Under the pieces are notes generated by a model, which was not told the origin of the DNA, ran no database searches, and saw nothing but the letters and a program-made list of their open reading frames with translations. From Anabaena subtropica FACHB-260 (GTDB lineage Bacteria; Cyanobacteriota; Cyanobacteriia; Cyanobacteriales; Nostocaceae), in NCBI RefSeq assembly GCF_014697105.1, contig NZ_JACJRF010000001.1, positions 1 to 64,000 on the forward strand: DNA of 64,000 nucleotides. Reading direction: 5' to 3'. Shown in pieces: positions 37,178 to 46,232 of the stretch; positions within the stretch are counted from its first letter, which is position 1, and every line of letters starts with the position of its first letter. Both the position numbers and the translations under genes were made by a program.

Positions 37178-38446
37178 ATGTCTGGATTTGTTCCTTCTAT
37201 CCTAGCTCCCGAAAATTGGCCTTTTAGTCTGGAATGGTTGCCACAACCAGCTTACATGGTTGGTGGTGCTGTGCGGGATGCGATTCTGGGCAGAAGTCGT
37301 GAATATTTGGATCTAGATTTTGTGATACCATCAAATGCCGTTAAGGTGGCTAGAGCGATCGCTCATCATTATCAAGCTGGCTTTGTCCTACTCGACCCAG
37401 TGCGGCGAATTGCGCGGGTGGTATTTCCCCATGCTACAGCCGACTTTGCCCAACAGGAAGGGGATAGTTTAGAAAGAGACCTGCATAGAAGAGATTTTAC
37501 AATTAATGCGATCGCCTACAATCCCCACACTCAAGAAATCATCGACCCCCTCAACGGTTATGCTGATTTACAGCTTGGTTTATTGCGGATGGTAGCCAAA
37601 GCTAACTTAGAAGATGACCCTTTACGCTTATTACGAGCCTATCGTCAAGCTGCTCAACTAGGCTTTACCATTGAACCAGAAACCCAAGCCACAATCCGCG
37701 ATTTAGCATCACATCTCAGCCAAGTAGCCACGGAACGTGTACGCGTCGAAATTGGTTATTTACTCGCCAGTCCTCTGGGTAATCCTTGGATAGCAATGGC
37801 TGGAGATGATGGTTTACTGAAGCAGTTCTTCAAAAGTACTACAGACGAAAGCTTTTATAAGCTAGCAGCAGTTGATACCGTATATGACCTACTTGCAAAA
37901 CATTGGCCTCAACTAGGCGCAGAACTAGGAAAATACGTCCGTGACACCGTGAAAACCACTTGGTTAAGTATTGCTAAACTTGCTTGTCTAGTCCATCCAG
38001 ATCCAACAGTTGCAGAAATTGAGCTACACGAACTCACCTACAGTCGTGCAGAAATTCGTGGTGTCACCACTGCTCTGAAGCTATTCACCCAGCTAAAAAC
38101 AGCCAATACCTTGCGTCAACAATATTTTCTGTTCCAAGAGGCAGGTATGATATTCGGGGCTACAGTTGTTTTAGCTTTAGTACACGATACTCTGGTAGAG
38201 GCGATGTCTGGCGACAATCGGCTATCCGTTTACTCTCCATTGATCACCCGCTACCTTAACCCTGATGATCTGGTCGCTCATCCCACTCAGCTAGTAAGTG
38301 GTAAAAAGTTAATGATAGCACTCAATGTTCCTGCCTCGCCACTGGTGGGTGAACTCTTAACAGAGATAGCGATCGCCAGAATTGAGGGTAAAGTGGGAAC
38401 AGCAGAGGAAGCGATCGCCTTTGCTAGACAGCTACTTGAGGGTTAG
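37178..38446 (+). CDS. CCA tRNA nucleotidyltransferase / poly(A) polymerase family protein
   Basis: 422 residues. The class II nucleotidyltransferase head shows YMVGGAVRDAILGR followed by the Asp pair in YLDLDFV (about 47-51), then the RRDFTINAIAYN block near 105 and the LEDDPLRLLRAYR block near 150. It adds CCA (or A residues) to tRNA 3' ends. Some bacteria split CC- and A-adding between two paralogues, so the exact specificity is open. The gene is normal in length. Confidence 0.88.
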   Translation: MSGFVPSILAPENWPFSLEWLPQPAYMVGGAVRDAILGRSREYLDLDFVIPSNAVKVARAIAHHYQAGFVLLDPVRRIARVVFPHATADFAQQEGDSLERDLHRRDFTINAIAYNPHTQEIIDPLNGYADLQLGLLRMVAKANLEDDPLRLLRAYRQAAQLGFTIEPETQATIRDLASHLSQVATERVRVEIGYLLASPLGNPWIAMAGDDGLLKQFFKSTTDESFYKLAAVDTVYDLLAKHWPQLGAELGKYVRDTVKTTWLSIAKLACLVHPDPTVAEIELHELTYSRAEIRGVTTALKLFTQLKTANTLRQQYFLFQEAGMIFGATVVLALVHDTLVEAMSGDNRLSVYSPLITRYLNPDDLVAHPTQLVSGKKLMIALNVPASPLVGELLTEIAIARIEGKVGTAEEAIAFARQLLEG

Positions 38447-38509
38447 AGGACTGTTGAGTGTTACTTATATGTGCAGATTCAGAAAGTGGGATATCTTTAC
38501 AAATCTTAA

Positions 38510-38758
38510 TTAATAATCGTCATCTTTGCCGAAGGAAACACAAGGGCTATCGATTTCCTGCACTGGCTGGAAAGAATTGCAGAAAATGACAGTGGCGCAA
38601 TTCGCCTCTAATTCTTCAGGGTGAATACACTTAATTGCTTCTTCCACCTTGGTATGAAAAGCGCAATCATCACAGATAGTATGACTCAAGGTATGCGGCG
38701 AGTTAATTGAGTCAGACATAAGCCCAAATCCTTGTAAGCTATTCATTAAGTGTAACAA
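38510..38758 (-). CDS. Small Cys-containing hypothetical protein
   Basis: 82 residues; an internal ATG at 38719 (MSDSINSPHT) is a likelier start than the one at 38758. Six Cys/His-rich positions (CDDCAFH, KCIH, NCATVIFCN, SPC) could bind metal or form a disulphide. No family is recognised. It converges on the CCA enzyme gene. Confidence 0.55.
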   Translation of the reverse strand: MLHLMNSLQGFGLMSDSINSPHTLSHTICDDCAFHTKVEEAIKCIHPEELEANCATVIFCNSFQPVQEIDSPCVSFGKDDDY

Positions 38759-38922
38759 ATATCAACACCAAAAAAGCCCAGTAATCACTGTTGGGGAATG
38801 GGTGTTGGGCTAGGTAAATTCTTTCGCCTCGGCTCCCTCACTCTCTATATCTTTGGATAATGGCAAAATTCTGTGACAATAGATGAACAGTAAGCCGGAA
38901 TACCTACTTATCCAAGCTACTC

Positions 38923-39879
38923 ATGAGCCAAAGTTCTCAAAACAGTCCTTCGCAGCGTAAACCATTGCAATCACCTTTCCAGTGGCTTTATGCTTTTTGG
39001 AAATTTTCCCGCCCACACACAATTATCGGCACAAGTTTGAGTGTTCTGGGTTTATATTTAATTTCTCTTAGTGTCAGTCCGACAGGTTTTGCTGTGACGC
39101 AACTAACTTCCGTGTTAGGTGCGTGGCTAGCTTGTCTATGTGGCAATGTTTATATTGTGGGGTTAAATCAATTAGAAGATATTGAAATTGATAAAGTTAA
39201 TAAGCCTCATTTACCTTTAGCCTCAGGGGAATTTAGCCGTAGACAAGGACTAATAATTGTTATTTTTACTGGGATTACAGCCCTAGTCTTAGCTTGGCTG
39301 AATGGTCCCTATTTATTGGGGATGGTGGCTATTAGTTTAGCGATTGGTACAGCCTATTCTTTACCACCAATTCGGTTAAAACAGTTTCCCTTTTGGGCTG
39401 CTTTGTGCATTTTTTCTGTCCGGGGGACAATTGTCAATTTAGGATTATATCTGCACTTTAGTTGGTTACTACAAAACAAACAATCAATTCCCTTACCAGT
39501 GTGGGTATTAACTGTCTTTATTTTAGTATTTACCTTTGCGATCGCCATCTTTAAAGATATCCCCGATATGGAAGGCGATCGCCTCTACAATATCACCACT
39601 TTCACCATCCAACTAGGGCCACAAGCTGTATTTAATTTGGCGCTGTGGGTGCTAACTGTTTGCTACTTGGGTATGGTGATGATTGGTGTGCTGCGACTAG
39701 GTGCAATTAACTCAGTATTTTTAGTAATTACTCATCTAGTTGTTCTGTGTTGGATGTGGATGCAGAGCTTAACTGTAGACATACATGATAGAACAGCGAT
39801 CGCTCAATTCTATCAATTCATCTGGAAACTCTTTTTTCTAGAATATTTAATGTTCCCTATTGCTTGTCTTTTGGCTTAA
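38923..39879 (+). CDS. hpt: Homogentisate phytyltransferase (UbiA family)
   Basis: A 318-residue membrane prenyltransferase with the first Asp motif NQLEDIEIDKVNKPHLP (about 86-102) and the second KDIPDMEGDR (about 211-220). At least seven hydrophobic segments are visible. It attaches phytyl diphosphate to homogentisate, the committed step of tocopherol synthesis in cyanobacteria. A chlorophyll synthase-like role is less likely because of the motif context. It is followed closely by a TPR gene. Confidence 0.85.
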   Translation: MSQSSQNSPSQRKPLQSPFQWLYAFWKFSRPHTIIGTSLSVLGLYLISLSVSPTGFAVTQLTSVLGAWLACLCGNVYIVGLNQLEDIEIDKVNKPHLPLASGEFSRRQGLIIVIFTGITALVLAWLNGPYLLGMVAISLAIGTAYSLPPIRLKQFPFWAALCIFSVRGTIVNLGLYLHFSWLLQNKQSIPLPVWVLTVFILVFTFAIAIFKDIPDMEGDRLYNITTFTIQLGPQAVFNLALWVLTVCYLGMVMIGVLRLGAINSVFLVITHLVVLCWMWMQSLTVDIHDRTAIAQFYQFIWKLFFLEYLMFPIACLLA

Positions 39880-39883
39880 AATC

Positions 39884-40351
39884 ATGCTCGACAACTTTCA
39901 ATTAACTGATACTCTGGCGACTATTGCAGTTCTTGTTAGTATTACCCTATTAATTTATTTTGCAGTAAAAACTTTGATTACTTCTAATTTTTTCCAAAAA
40001 GGAGTAAATCTTTATCAACAAAAAGACTATAAAGGTGCAGAAGCGGCTTTTCGCAAAGTTATCGCTATTAACTCTACTAATGATGTAGTCCGCTTGTTTT
40101 TAGGAGACGTGTTAAAAGAACAAGGTCAAGTTGCAGAAGCTAAACAATTATATCAAGAAGTAATTCGCCGTAGTCCGAAAAATCCCCAAGGTTACTTACG
40201 TCTAGCAACTATTCTGATGCAGGAAAATAAACAAACAGAAGCTAAAACTAACTTAAAAAAGGCTCAGGAATTATTGCAAAAACAGCGTCAACCAGAAACG
40301 GCTCAAAAAATTGCTCAATTATTAGAGCAAATGAATACTAAATCAATCTAG
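39884..40351 (+). CDS. TPR protein with N-terminal membrane anchor
   Basis: 155 residues from the ATG at 39884. A TTG start at 39860 would give 163 residues but overlaps the HPT gene. A hydrophobic segment (ATIAVLVSITLLIYFAVKTLI) near the N-terminus is followed by two to three TPR units (GVNLYQQKDYKGAEAAFRKV, LFLGDVLKEQGQVAEAKQLY, GYLRLATILMQENKQTEAK). It is likely a membrane-bound scaffold. It follows HPT by 4 bases and may be read with it. Confidence 0.8.
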   Translation: MLDNFQLTDTLATIAVLVSITLLIYFAVKTLITSNFFQKGVNLYQQKDYKGAEAAFRKVIAINSTNDVVRLFLGDVLKEQGQVAEAKQLYQEVIRRSPKNPQGYLRLATILMQENKQTEAKTNLKKAQELLQKQRQPETAQKIAQLLEQMNTKSI

Positions 40352-40382
40352 ATAATACAAGCGATCGCACTAATCCAAAATC

Positions 40383-41945
40383 ATGACTGAACAAAAGGGC
40401 AAAGTCTACCTTGTAGGTGCAGGGCCGGGAGATATAGCATACCTCACAGTGAAAGCTTACAATCTGCTGGCTGTGGCTCAAGTGTTGGTTTATGATGCCT
40501 TAGTGGATGAGCAATTGTTGGAATGTGTGTCACCTGATTGCTTGAAGTTAGATGTAGGGAAGCGTGGCGGTAAACCCAGTACACCGCAAGCCGAAATCAA
40601 TCATCTATTAGTTAAATACTGCCAAGAGGGTAAATTAGTCGTCAGGTTAAAATCGGGCGACCCGTTTATCTTTGGACGGTGTACCTCGGAAATTGAGGCT
40701 TTAAAATCAGCAGGCTGTGAATTTGCAGTAGTACCAGGAATTTCTTCAGCTATAGCAGCACCTTTATTAGCAGGAATCCCTCTGACAGATCCGGTGATGA
40801 GTCGTTGCTTTGCAGTCTTGACAGCCCATGAACCAGAGGTTTTAGACTGGGAAGCACTCTCAAGGTTAGACACCCTAGTCATATTGATGGGTGGGAAAAA
40901 CTTTGCAGACATTGTACATGAACTTTTACGCAGAGGGCGATCGCATCTCACACCCATAGCCATTATTCGCTGGGCGGGAACACCCCAACAACAAGTTTGG
41001 ACTGGTCAACTAATTAATATTCTTGAACAAACGACTGGTTTATCTCTCTCTCCAGTAGTCATCGTCATTGGTGAAGTGGTCGGGCTACGCAAATACCTAC
41101 AACCTGAGACAATATCTTCAAAGGATCAAAATTCTCCCACCCCAGCTATGTCTAGTAACTTACCTCTCACTGGTAAAACTATCTTAGTGACTCGTTCAGT
41201 TGGACAATCGAGTCAATTTAGCGATCGCCTAACTGCATTTGGCGCTACAGTGATTGAAATGCCTACATTAGAAATTACACCCCCTTCTAGTTGGGAAGGA
41301 TTAGATCAGGCGATCGCTAATTTAGCTCAATTCGACTGGTTAATTCTCACTTCTACCAACGGAGTAGATTATTTTTTTGAAAGACTACGTATTCAAGGTA
41401 AAGATACTCGTGCTTTAGCTGGGGTAAAAATCGCTGTTGTTGGTGAGAAAACATCCCAAAGCCTCAAACAACGAGGACTCCAACCTGATTTTATCCCCCT
41501 TAATTTTGTCGCTGATTCTTTAATAGAAAATTTCCCTGAACCATTGCTAGGTAAAAAGATATTATTTCCCAGAGTCGAAAGTGGTGGAAGAGAAGTTTTA
41601 GTCAAAGAACTATCAGCTAAAGGTGCAGAAGTAATTGAAATAGCCGCTTATGAATCTCGTTGTCCTAGTAATATGCCAACATCAGCAGAATTAGCCTTAA
41701 AAAATCGCACAATAGATATAATCACTTTTGCTAGTTCTAAAACTGTGCAGTTTTTCTGTCAACTTGTAGACAACATATTTCCTAACAATATCCCCAATGC
41801 TTTAGAAGAAGTATGTATTGCTTCCATCGGCCCCCAAACCTCGAAAACTTGCCATACTCTTTTAGGTCGTGTAGATGTAGAAGCTGAAGAATACACTCTA
41901 GATGGATTAACTCAAGCCATCATAAATTGGTCATTAAAACCCTAA
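40383..41945 (+). CDS. cobA-hemD: Uroporphyrinogen-III C-methyltransferase / uroporphyrinogen-III synthase fusion
   Basis: 520 residues. Domain 1 (about 5-245) is a CobA/SUMT methyltransferase: VGAGPGDIAYLTVKA, GKRGGKP, VRLKSGDPFIFGR and PGISSAIAAP. Domain 2 (about 265-520) is HemD-like: GKTILVTRS, DWLILTSTNGVDYF, and a C-terminal IASIGPQTSKTC. SUMT makes precorrin-2 from uroporphyrinogen III using AdoMet, toward cobalamin or sirohaem, while HemD makes uroporphyrinogen III. Fusions of this kind are known in other bacteria. Confidence 0.9.
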   Translation: MTEQKGKVYLVGAGPGDIAYLTVKAYNLLAVAQVLVYDALVDEQLLECVSPDCLKLDVGKRGGKPSTPQAEINHLLVKYCQEGKLVVRLKSGDPFIFGRCTSEIEALKSAGCEFAVVPGISSAIAAPLLAGIPLTDPVMSRCFAVLTAHEPEVLDWEALSRLDTLVILMGGKNFADIVHELLRRGRSHLTPIAIIRWAGTPQQQVWTGQLINILEQTTGLSLSPVVIVIGEVVGLRKYLQPETISSKDQNSPTPAMSSNLPLTGKTILVTRSVGQSSQFSDRLTAFGATVIEMPTLEITPPSSWEGLDQAIANLAQFDWLILTSTNGVDYFFERLRIQGKDTRALAGVKIAVVGEKTSQSLKQRGLQPDFIPLNFVADSLIENFPEPLLGKKILFPRVESGGREVLVKELSAKGAEVIEIAAYESRCPSNMPTSAELALKNRTIDIITFASSKTVQFFCQLVDNIFPNNIPNALEEVCIASIGPQTSKTCHTLLGRVDVEAEEYTLDGLTQAIINWSLKP

Positions 41946-42144
41946 AACTCTCATCAATGCCCCAATCACAAAAACTACCCTAACTCCCAACCAATCAGCT
42001 TCAAAAATCCTCCGCGTCACTCTGCGCTTACCTCCCATCCCTCTGCGTTGAAAACATTGCCTAATTTATACAGCTTATTCTTCAGGATTACTGGCACTAG
42101 TAATTTTTAATGCTACAACAAGAATAACTATATTCAGTATATAT
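41946..42144. other. Short intergenic stretch with a dispersed repeat
   Basis: The piece 'ccgcgtcactctgcgcttacctcccatccctctgcg' (near 42018-42052) resembles another one near 8057-8086 and is a repeat type frequent between cyanobacterial genes. Confidence 0.5.
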
Positions 42145-44244
42145 ATGGTAACTCCAAATAAAGAAAAAGCACTATTGCTATTACGTCAAGCATTAGATAA
42201 ACCAACATCTAATTTTCGCCCAGGACAATGGGAAGCAATAGAAGAATTAATCGAAAGGCGATCGCGTTTACTCGTTGTCCAACGTACTGGCTGGGGTAAA
42301 AGCTTAGTTTATTTTTTAGCAACAAAGTTACTGAGAGACGAAGGTGCGGGTTGTACCTTGTTAATTTCACCCCTACTAGCGTTGATGCGAAATCAAATTG
42401 CAGCCGCACAACGTATTGGAGTAAAAGCTGCAACAATCAACTCTAGTAATCAGGATGAATGGGAAGCCGTCAAAACCCAATTATTAGCAGGAAAAGTAGA
42501 TATTTTACTGATTTCCCCTGAAAGACTAGCAAATGATGAATTTAGAGAAAATACTCTCTTACTAATATCTCAACGCATAGGCTTATTTGTGGTTGATGAA
42601 GCTCATTGTATTTCTGATTGGGGGCATGACTTCCGCCCAGATTATCGGCGAATTGTGAGAATTTTACAAGGACTACCACAAAATATTCCCATCCTCGCTA
42701 CAACGGCTACCGCTAATAACCGAGTTGTTGATGATATTATCGTTCAATTAGGTTCTAATTTGCGTGTTGTGAGAGGTAATTTAACTAGAGAAAGTCTGCG
42801 GTTGCAAAATATTTACCTTCCCTATCCAGCAGCAAGAATGGCATGGTTAGCCGAACAATTACCTAAACTACCAGGAAGCGGAATTATTTATACATTAACA
42901 GTGAGAGATGCTAATCGGGTTGCCAATTGGTTACAAGCTCAAAGCATTAATGCTAAGGCATACCATAGCGATTTAGAAAATGACATTCGTATAACATTAG
43001 AAGATGAACTACTAAATAATAAAATTAAAGCTTTAGTAGCGACCACAGCTTTAGGCATGGGTTTTGATAAACCAGATTTAGGTTTTGTCATTCATTATCA
43101 ACGCCCCGGTTCTATTGTACACTATTATCAACAAGTAGGAAGAGCAGGTAGAGCAGTAGAAACTGCTTACGGTATTCTTCTTAGTGGTGATGAAGATGAT
43201 GAAATTACTAACTACTTTATTAATACAGCTTTTCCCCCACAAATTCACACCCAAAAAATTCTCAAATTACTAAACCAAGATGCAGAAGGTCTTTCAGTAA
43301 CGCAGTTAGAACAAAAACTAAATCTTTCTAGGGGACAAATAGATAAAGTTTTAAAATTGTTATCCTTGGAATATCCTAGCCCTGTAACTAAAATAAATTC
43401 CAAATGGTATGCGACTGCTATCAATTATCAACCTGATACGGAAAAGATTACAAAATTAACAGCAATTCGCCGCCAAGAACAAGCTGTAATGTCAGCATAT
43501 ATGCAGAGTCAACAATGCCTAATGGCTTTTTTGGCAAACGAATTAGACGATCCAAATTCTCAAAATTGTGGTAATTGTGCTGTTTGCTTGGGTAGATATT
43601 TGTTACCAGTAACTTGTTCAATAGAAATGGTAAATAAAGCCGTTTTATATTTACGCCGCAGTGAGCAAATTATTGAACCGCGTAAAAAATGGCCATCACA
43701 AGCATTACTCAGTTATCAATTCTCTGGAAATATCAGCAATAATTTAAGAGCGGAGGAAGGAAGGGCATTATCATTATGGGGTGATGCTGGTTGGGGTGAA
43801 TTGGTAAAACAAGGTAAATATAGAGATAATTATTTTGATGACGTACTGGTGCAAGGCACTGTAGACATGATTAATCGCTGGCAACCACAACCGTTTCCTA
43901 CTTGGGTAACTTGCGTGCCTTCATTAAAACGTCCCGAACTTGTACCAAACTTTGCTCAAAGGTTAGCTGAGAAACTAGGTATAATTTTTGTGCCAATTGT
44001 TCAGAAGGTGCGGCAAACACAGCTACAAAAAGATATGAGCAACAGTTACCAACAGGCTCATAATTTGGATGGCGCATTTAAAATTGATGCTTGGCCAGGA
44101 ATTGGTGGTTCTGTATTCTTAGTTGATGATATGGTAGATTCCCGTTGGACTTTTACTGTGATTGCGGCGCTTTTACGCAGTGCTGGTAGTGGACAGGTTT
44201 TTCCTGTTGCATTAGCCCTCAATTCATTAGGTCAAGGGGACTAG
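42145..44244 (+). CDS. RecQ-family helicase fused to a ComF-like phosphoribosyltransferase
   Basis: 699 residues. RecQ helicase: Walker A RTGWGKS (47-53), DEAH box in VVDEAHCISDWGHDFRPDYR (about 149-168), motif VI QQVGRAGRAVE, and a RecQ-type Zn-binding region with Cys near 457 and CGNCAVC (about 476-482). No HRDC domain is seen. Residues about 545-699 are a PRTase-like domain: TWVTCVPSLKRP, then VFLVDDMVDSRWT (about 656-668), which is the PRPP-binding loop pattern seen in ComF/ComFC. The next gene encodes a DprA-like protein and begins 7 bases later, indicating an operon. Both ComF and DprA belong to DNA uptake and processing, so the pair suggests handling of single-stranded or foreign DNA. 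Confidence 0.88.
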   Translation: MVTPNKEKALLLLRQALDKPTSNFRPGQWEAIEELIERRSRLLVVQRTGWGKSLVYFLATKLLRDEGAGCTLLISPLLALMRNQIAAAQRIGVKAATINSSNQDEWEAVKTQLLAGKVDILLISPERLANDEFRENTLLLISQRIGLFVVDEAHCISDWGHDFRPDYRRIVRILQGLPQNIPILATTATANNRVVDDIIVQLGSNLRVVRGNLTRESLRLQNIYLPYPAARMAWLAEQLPKLPGSGIIYTLTVRDANRVANWLQAQSINAKAYHSDLENDIRITLEDELLNNKIKALVATTALGMGFDKPDLGFVIHYQRPGSIVHYYQQVGRAGRAVETAYGILLSGDEDDEITNYFINTAFPPQIHTQKILKLLNQDAEGLSVTQLEQKLNLSRGQIDKVLKLLSLEYPSPVTKINSKWYATAINYQPDTEKITKLTAIRRQEQAVMSAYMQSQQCLMAFLANELDDPNSQNCGNCAVCLGRYLLPVTCSIEMVNKAVLYLRRSEQIIEPRKKWPSQALLSYQFSGNISNNLRAEEGRALSLWGDAGWGELVKQGKYRDNYFDDVLVQGTVDMINRWQPQPFPTWVTCVPSLKRPELVPNFAQRLAEKLGIIFVPIVQKVRQTQLQKDMSNSYQQAHNLDGAFKIDAWPGIGGSVFLVDDMVDSRWTFTVIAALLRSAGSGQVFPVALALNSLGQGD

Positions 44245-44251
44245 AATAATC

Positions 44252-45499
44252 ATGTTAAATCATGTTTTACCGCCAGATACTCAAGCAATTTTGCTTTTGT
44301 GTGCTAATTTTGGGCAAAGTCGCCAAATTGAACCCCAACCCTTAACTTTAAGTGAGTATAATTCTTTAGCTGAATGGTTGCGGGAACAGGAAATGCGTCC
44401 AGCACACTTACTCGAACCAAACGCAAAAGAACAATTAAGCAAAATCAATATCAATAAACTTGACCCTGATAGGCTATTAGCTTTAATAGAACGGGGTGCA
44501 ATGCTAAGTTTAGCAGTAGAGAGGTGGACAAGTCGCGGGTTATGGGTAGTTGGACGCAGTGATACGCAATATCCTAAACTATTGAAGCAGCGATTGAGAC
44601 ATTCAGCACCAGCGATTCTTTATGGCGTTGGTAATATAGACTTGCTTTCACAGGGAGGACTAGCAGTTGTTGGTTCCCGTGATGTGGATGAAGAATTACT
44701 TGCTTATACGCGAAAAATAGCAGAAACTAGCGCTTTAGAGGGAATGCAGATAATTTCCGGTGCAGCGCGTGGTGTAGACCAAGAAGCTATGTTAGGCATT
44801 TTGAATGCTGGAGGCACATCTGTCGGTGTACTGGCGGATAGTTTGACTAAAGCTTCAGTCAATAGCAAGTATCGCTCCGGTATTAAAGAAGGTAGACTAA
44901 CGCTAATTTCTAGTTACGATCCTGACGCTGGGTTTAATACTGGTAATGCAATGGGGCGTAATAAGTACATTTATGCTCTAGCTGATTATGCCCTTGTAGT
45001 TAATTCTTCTTTTGGTCAAGGTGGAACTTGGTCTGGTGCAGTAGAAGCTCTTTCTCGACTCAAAGAAATACCGGTTTTTGTGCGAATAACTCCAACAGCA
45101 TCAGAAGGTAATCGGCAATTACATAATCAGGGAGCAAAACCTTTTCCTCCTGAACCTTGGTATGGTTCTTTTAAGCAAATATTGGCAGAAGCTAGTTATG
45201 TTGCTGAATCAACTGATAGTAATATCATCCAGACTCCTCCAGAAATAGCCCAGGATACACACGCCCACGAGTTATCATCAACCCCGCAAAACATCTATGA
45301 AGCCGTCTTGCCTTTCATCCTCGTTCATTTACAACAACCAAAAGATGCAAAGACTTTGGCTCAGTCTTTAGAAGTCCAACCATCTCAAATGCAAGAGTGG
45401 TTAAAAAAAGCAGTGCAAGAAGGCAAAGTGAGAAAAATTAATAAGCCAGTGGCTTATGTAGCTAATCAACCCGTGACTCAACTTTCTTTATTGTTGTAA
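44252..45499 (+). CDS. DprA-like DNA-processing protein
   Basis: 415 residues. A Rossmann (SMF) domain is seen at about 100-285: PAILYGVGN, then VVGSRDVDEELLAYTR, IISGAARGVDQEAM (classic DprA SGxARGxD), GILNAGGTSVGVLADS and ALVVNSSFGQGGTWSGAVEAL. The C-terminal winged-helix-like end (about 345-405, IYEAVLPFILVHL ... EEW-like helix) matches a DprA-WH. DprA loads RecA on incoming ssDNA. The variations from standard DprA, and the linkage to RecQ-PRTase, suggest a specialised paralogue. It probably shares a transcript with the gene before. Confidence 0.85.
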   Translation: MLNHVLPPDTQAILLLCANFGQSRQIEPQPLTLSEYNSLAEWLREQEMRPAHLLEPNAKEQLSKININKLDPDRLLALIERGAMLSLAVERWTSRGLWVVGRSDTQYPKLLKQRLRHSAPAILYGVGNIDLLSQGGLAVVGSRDVDEELLAYTRKIAETSALEGMQIISGAARGVDQEAMLGILNAGGTSVGVLADSLTKASVNSKYRSGIKEGRLTLISSYDPDAGFNTGNAMGRNKYIYALADYALVVNSSFGQGGTWSGAVEALSRLKEIPVFVRITPTASEGNRQLHNQGAKPFPPEPWYGSFKQILAEASYVAESTDSNIIQTPPEIAQDTHAHELSSTPQNIYEAVLPFILVHLQQPKDAKTLAQSLEVQPSQMQEWLKKAVQEGKVRKINKPVAYVANQPVTQLSLLL

Positions 45500-45525
45500 A
45501 ACAGTCTCCAAACCACATTAAAATA

Positions 45526-46227
45526 GTGACACAACTCGCACCTCCACAGGAGTATCCAGTTGTGCAGCCCGACTTGATAGGTTTAGAGATTAGCAAAGGG
45601 GAACTGAGACGCTTAACAGGAGTGTCACCAGATAAAGTCCCTCGCCCTGGTGCAATCGCCAGCCGTCAACAGCGCTTAAAATTTTGGCAAGATGAAATAT
45701 CTTTAGTATTAATACTAGCTGTGGTCATTGTTGGCTTGGTTTATGGCTTGATTATTCTGCCAACAATTGGTTCAGCAATTTCTTTAGGTATCATTTTATT
45801 CATTATAGTTGCAGTATTGCTGTTATTGGGGCGATCGCTTTGGCAACGTCTCAAAATCTCAAAATCACTGATAAAGCTTTTAGATGCAGTAGATCAATAT
45901 CACGCCCTAATCGTAGCCGTGGATGTAAATGACCAGTTAGCAGTGTGTGGAAATTTAGATAATAGCCTTGAAGATAGAGTCCAAGTTATCACAGCCCTGC
46001 AACTATTGCGCGAAGATTTAGTCCAAGCTTTGAAAACAGAGCGACTTTTGCGGGATAATAAAAAACTGCTTGCTAATCAACAAGAGCTTTTTGTCAATCA
46101 TTTAACTAATATTCAAGCCATCAAAGAGGATACCCAGGCTAGCGAATATGGTCAGATTATCAATCAATTATTGCAGATTGGTCTTGATGCACAAGCAGAA
46201 CTGAGAAAACTACAATCTTCCCGTTGA
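45526..46227 (+). CDS. Membrane protein of unknown function
   Basis: 233 residues with a GTG start at 45526. Two closely spaced hydrophobic helices (LVLILAVVIVGLVYGLIIL and GIILFIIVAVLLLLG, about 60-100) are followed by a long helical, probably coiled, C-terminal part with LLRDNKKLLANQQELF. I believe it is a conserved cyanobacterial family with no known function. It lies 26 bases after the DprA-like gene and overlaps or abuts the next gene. Confidence 0.75.
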   Translation: MTQLAPPQEYPVVQPDLIGLEISKGELRRLTGVSPDKVPRPGAIASRQQRLKFWQDEISLVLILAVVIVGLVYGLIILPTIGSAISLGIILFIIVAVLLLLGRSLWQRLKISKSLIKLLDAVDQYHALIVAVDVNDQLAVCGNLDNSLEDRVQVITALQLLREDLVQALKTERLLRDNKKLLANQQELFVNHLTNIQAIKEDTQASEYGQIINQLLQIGLDAQAELRKLQSSR

Positions 46228-46232
46228 CTTTC

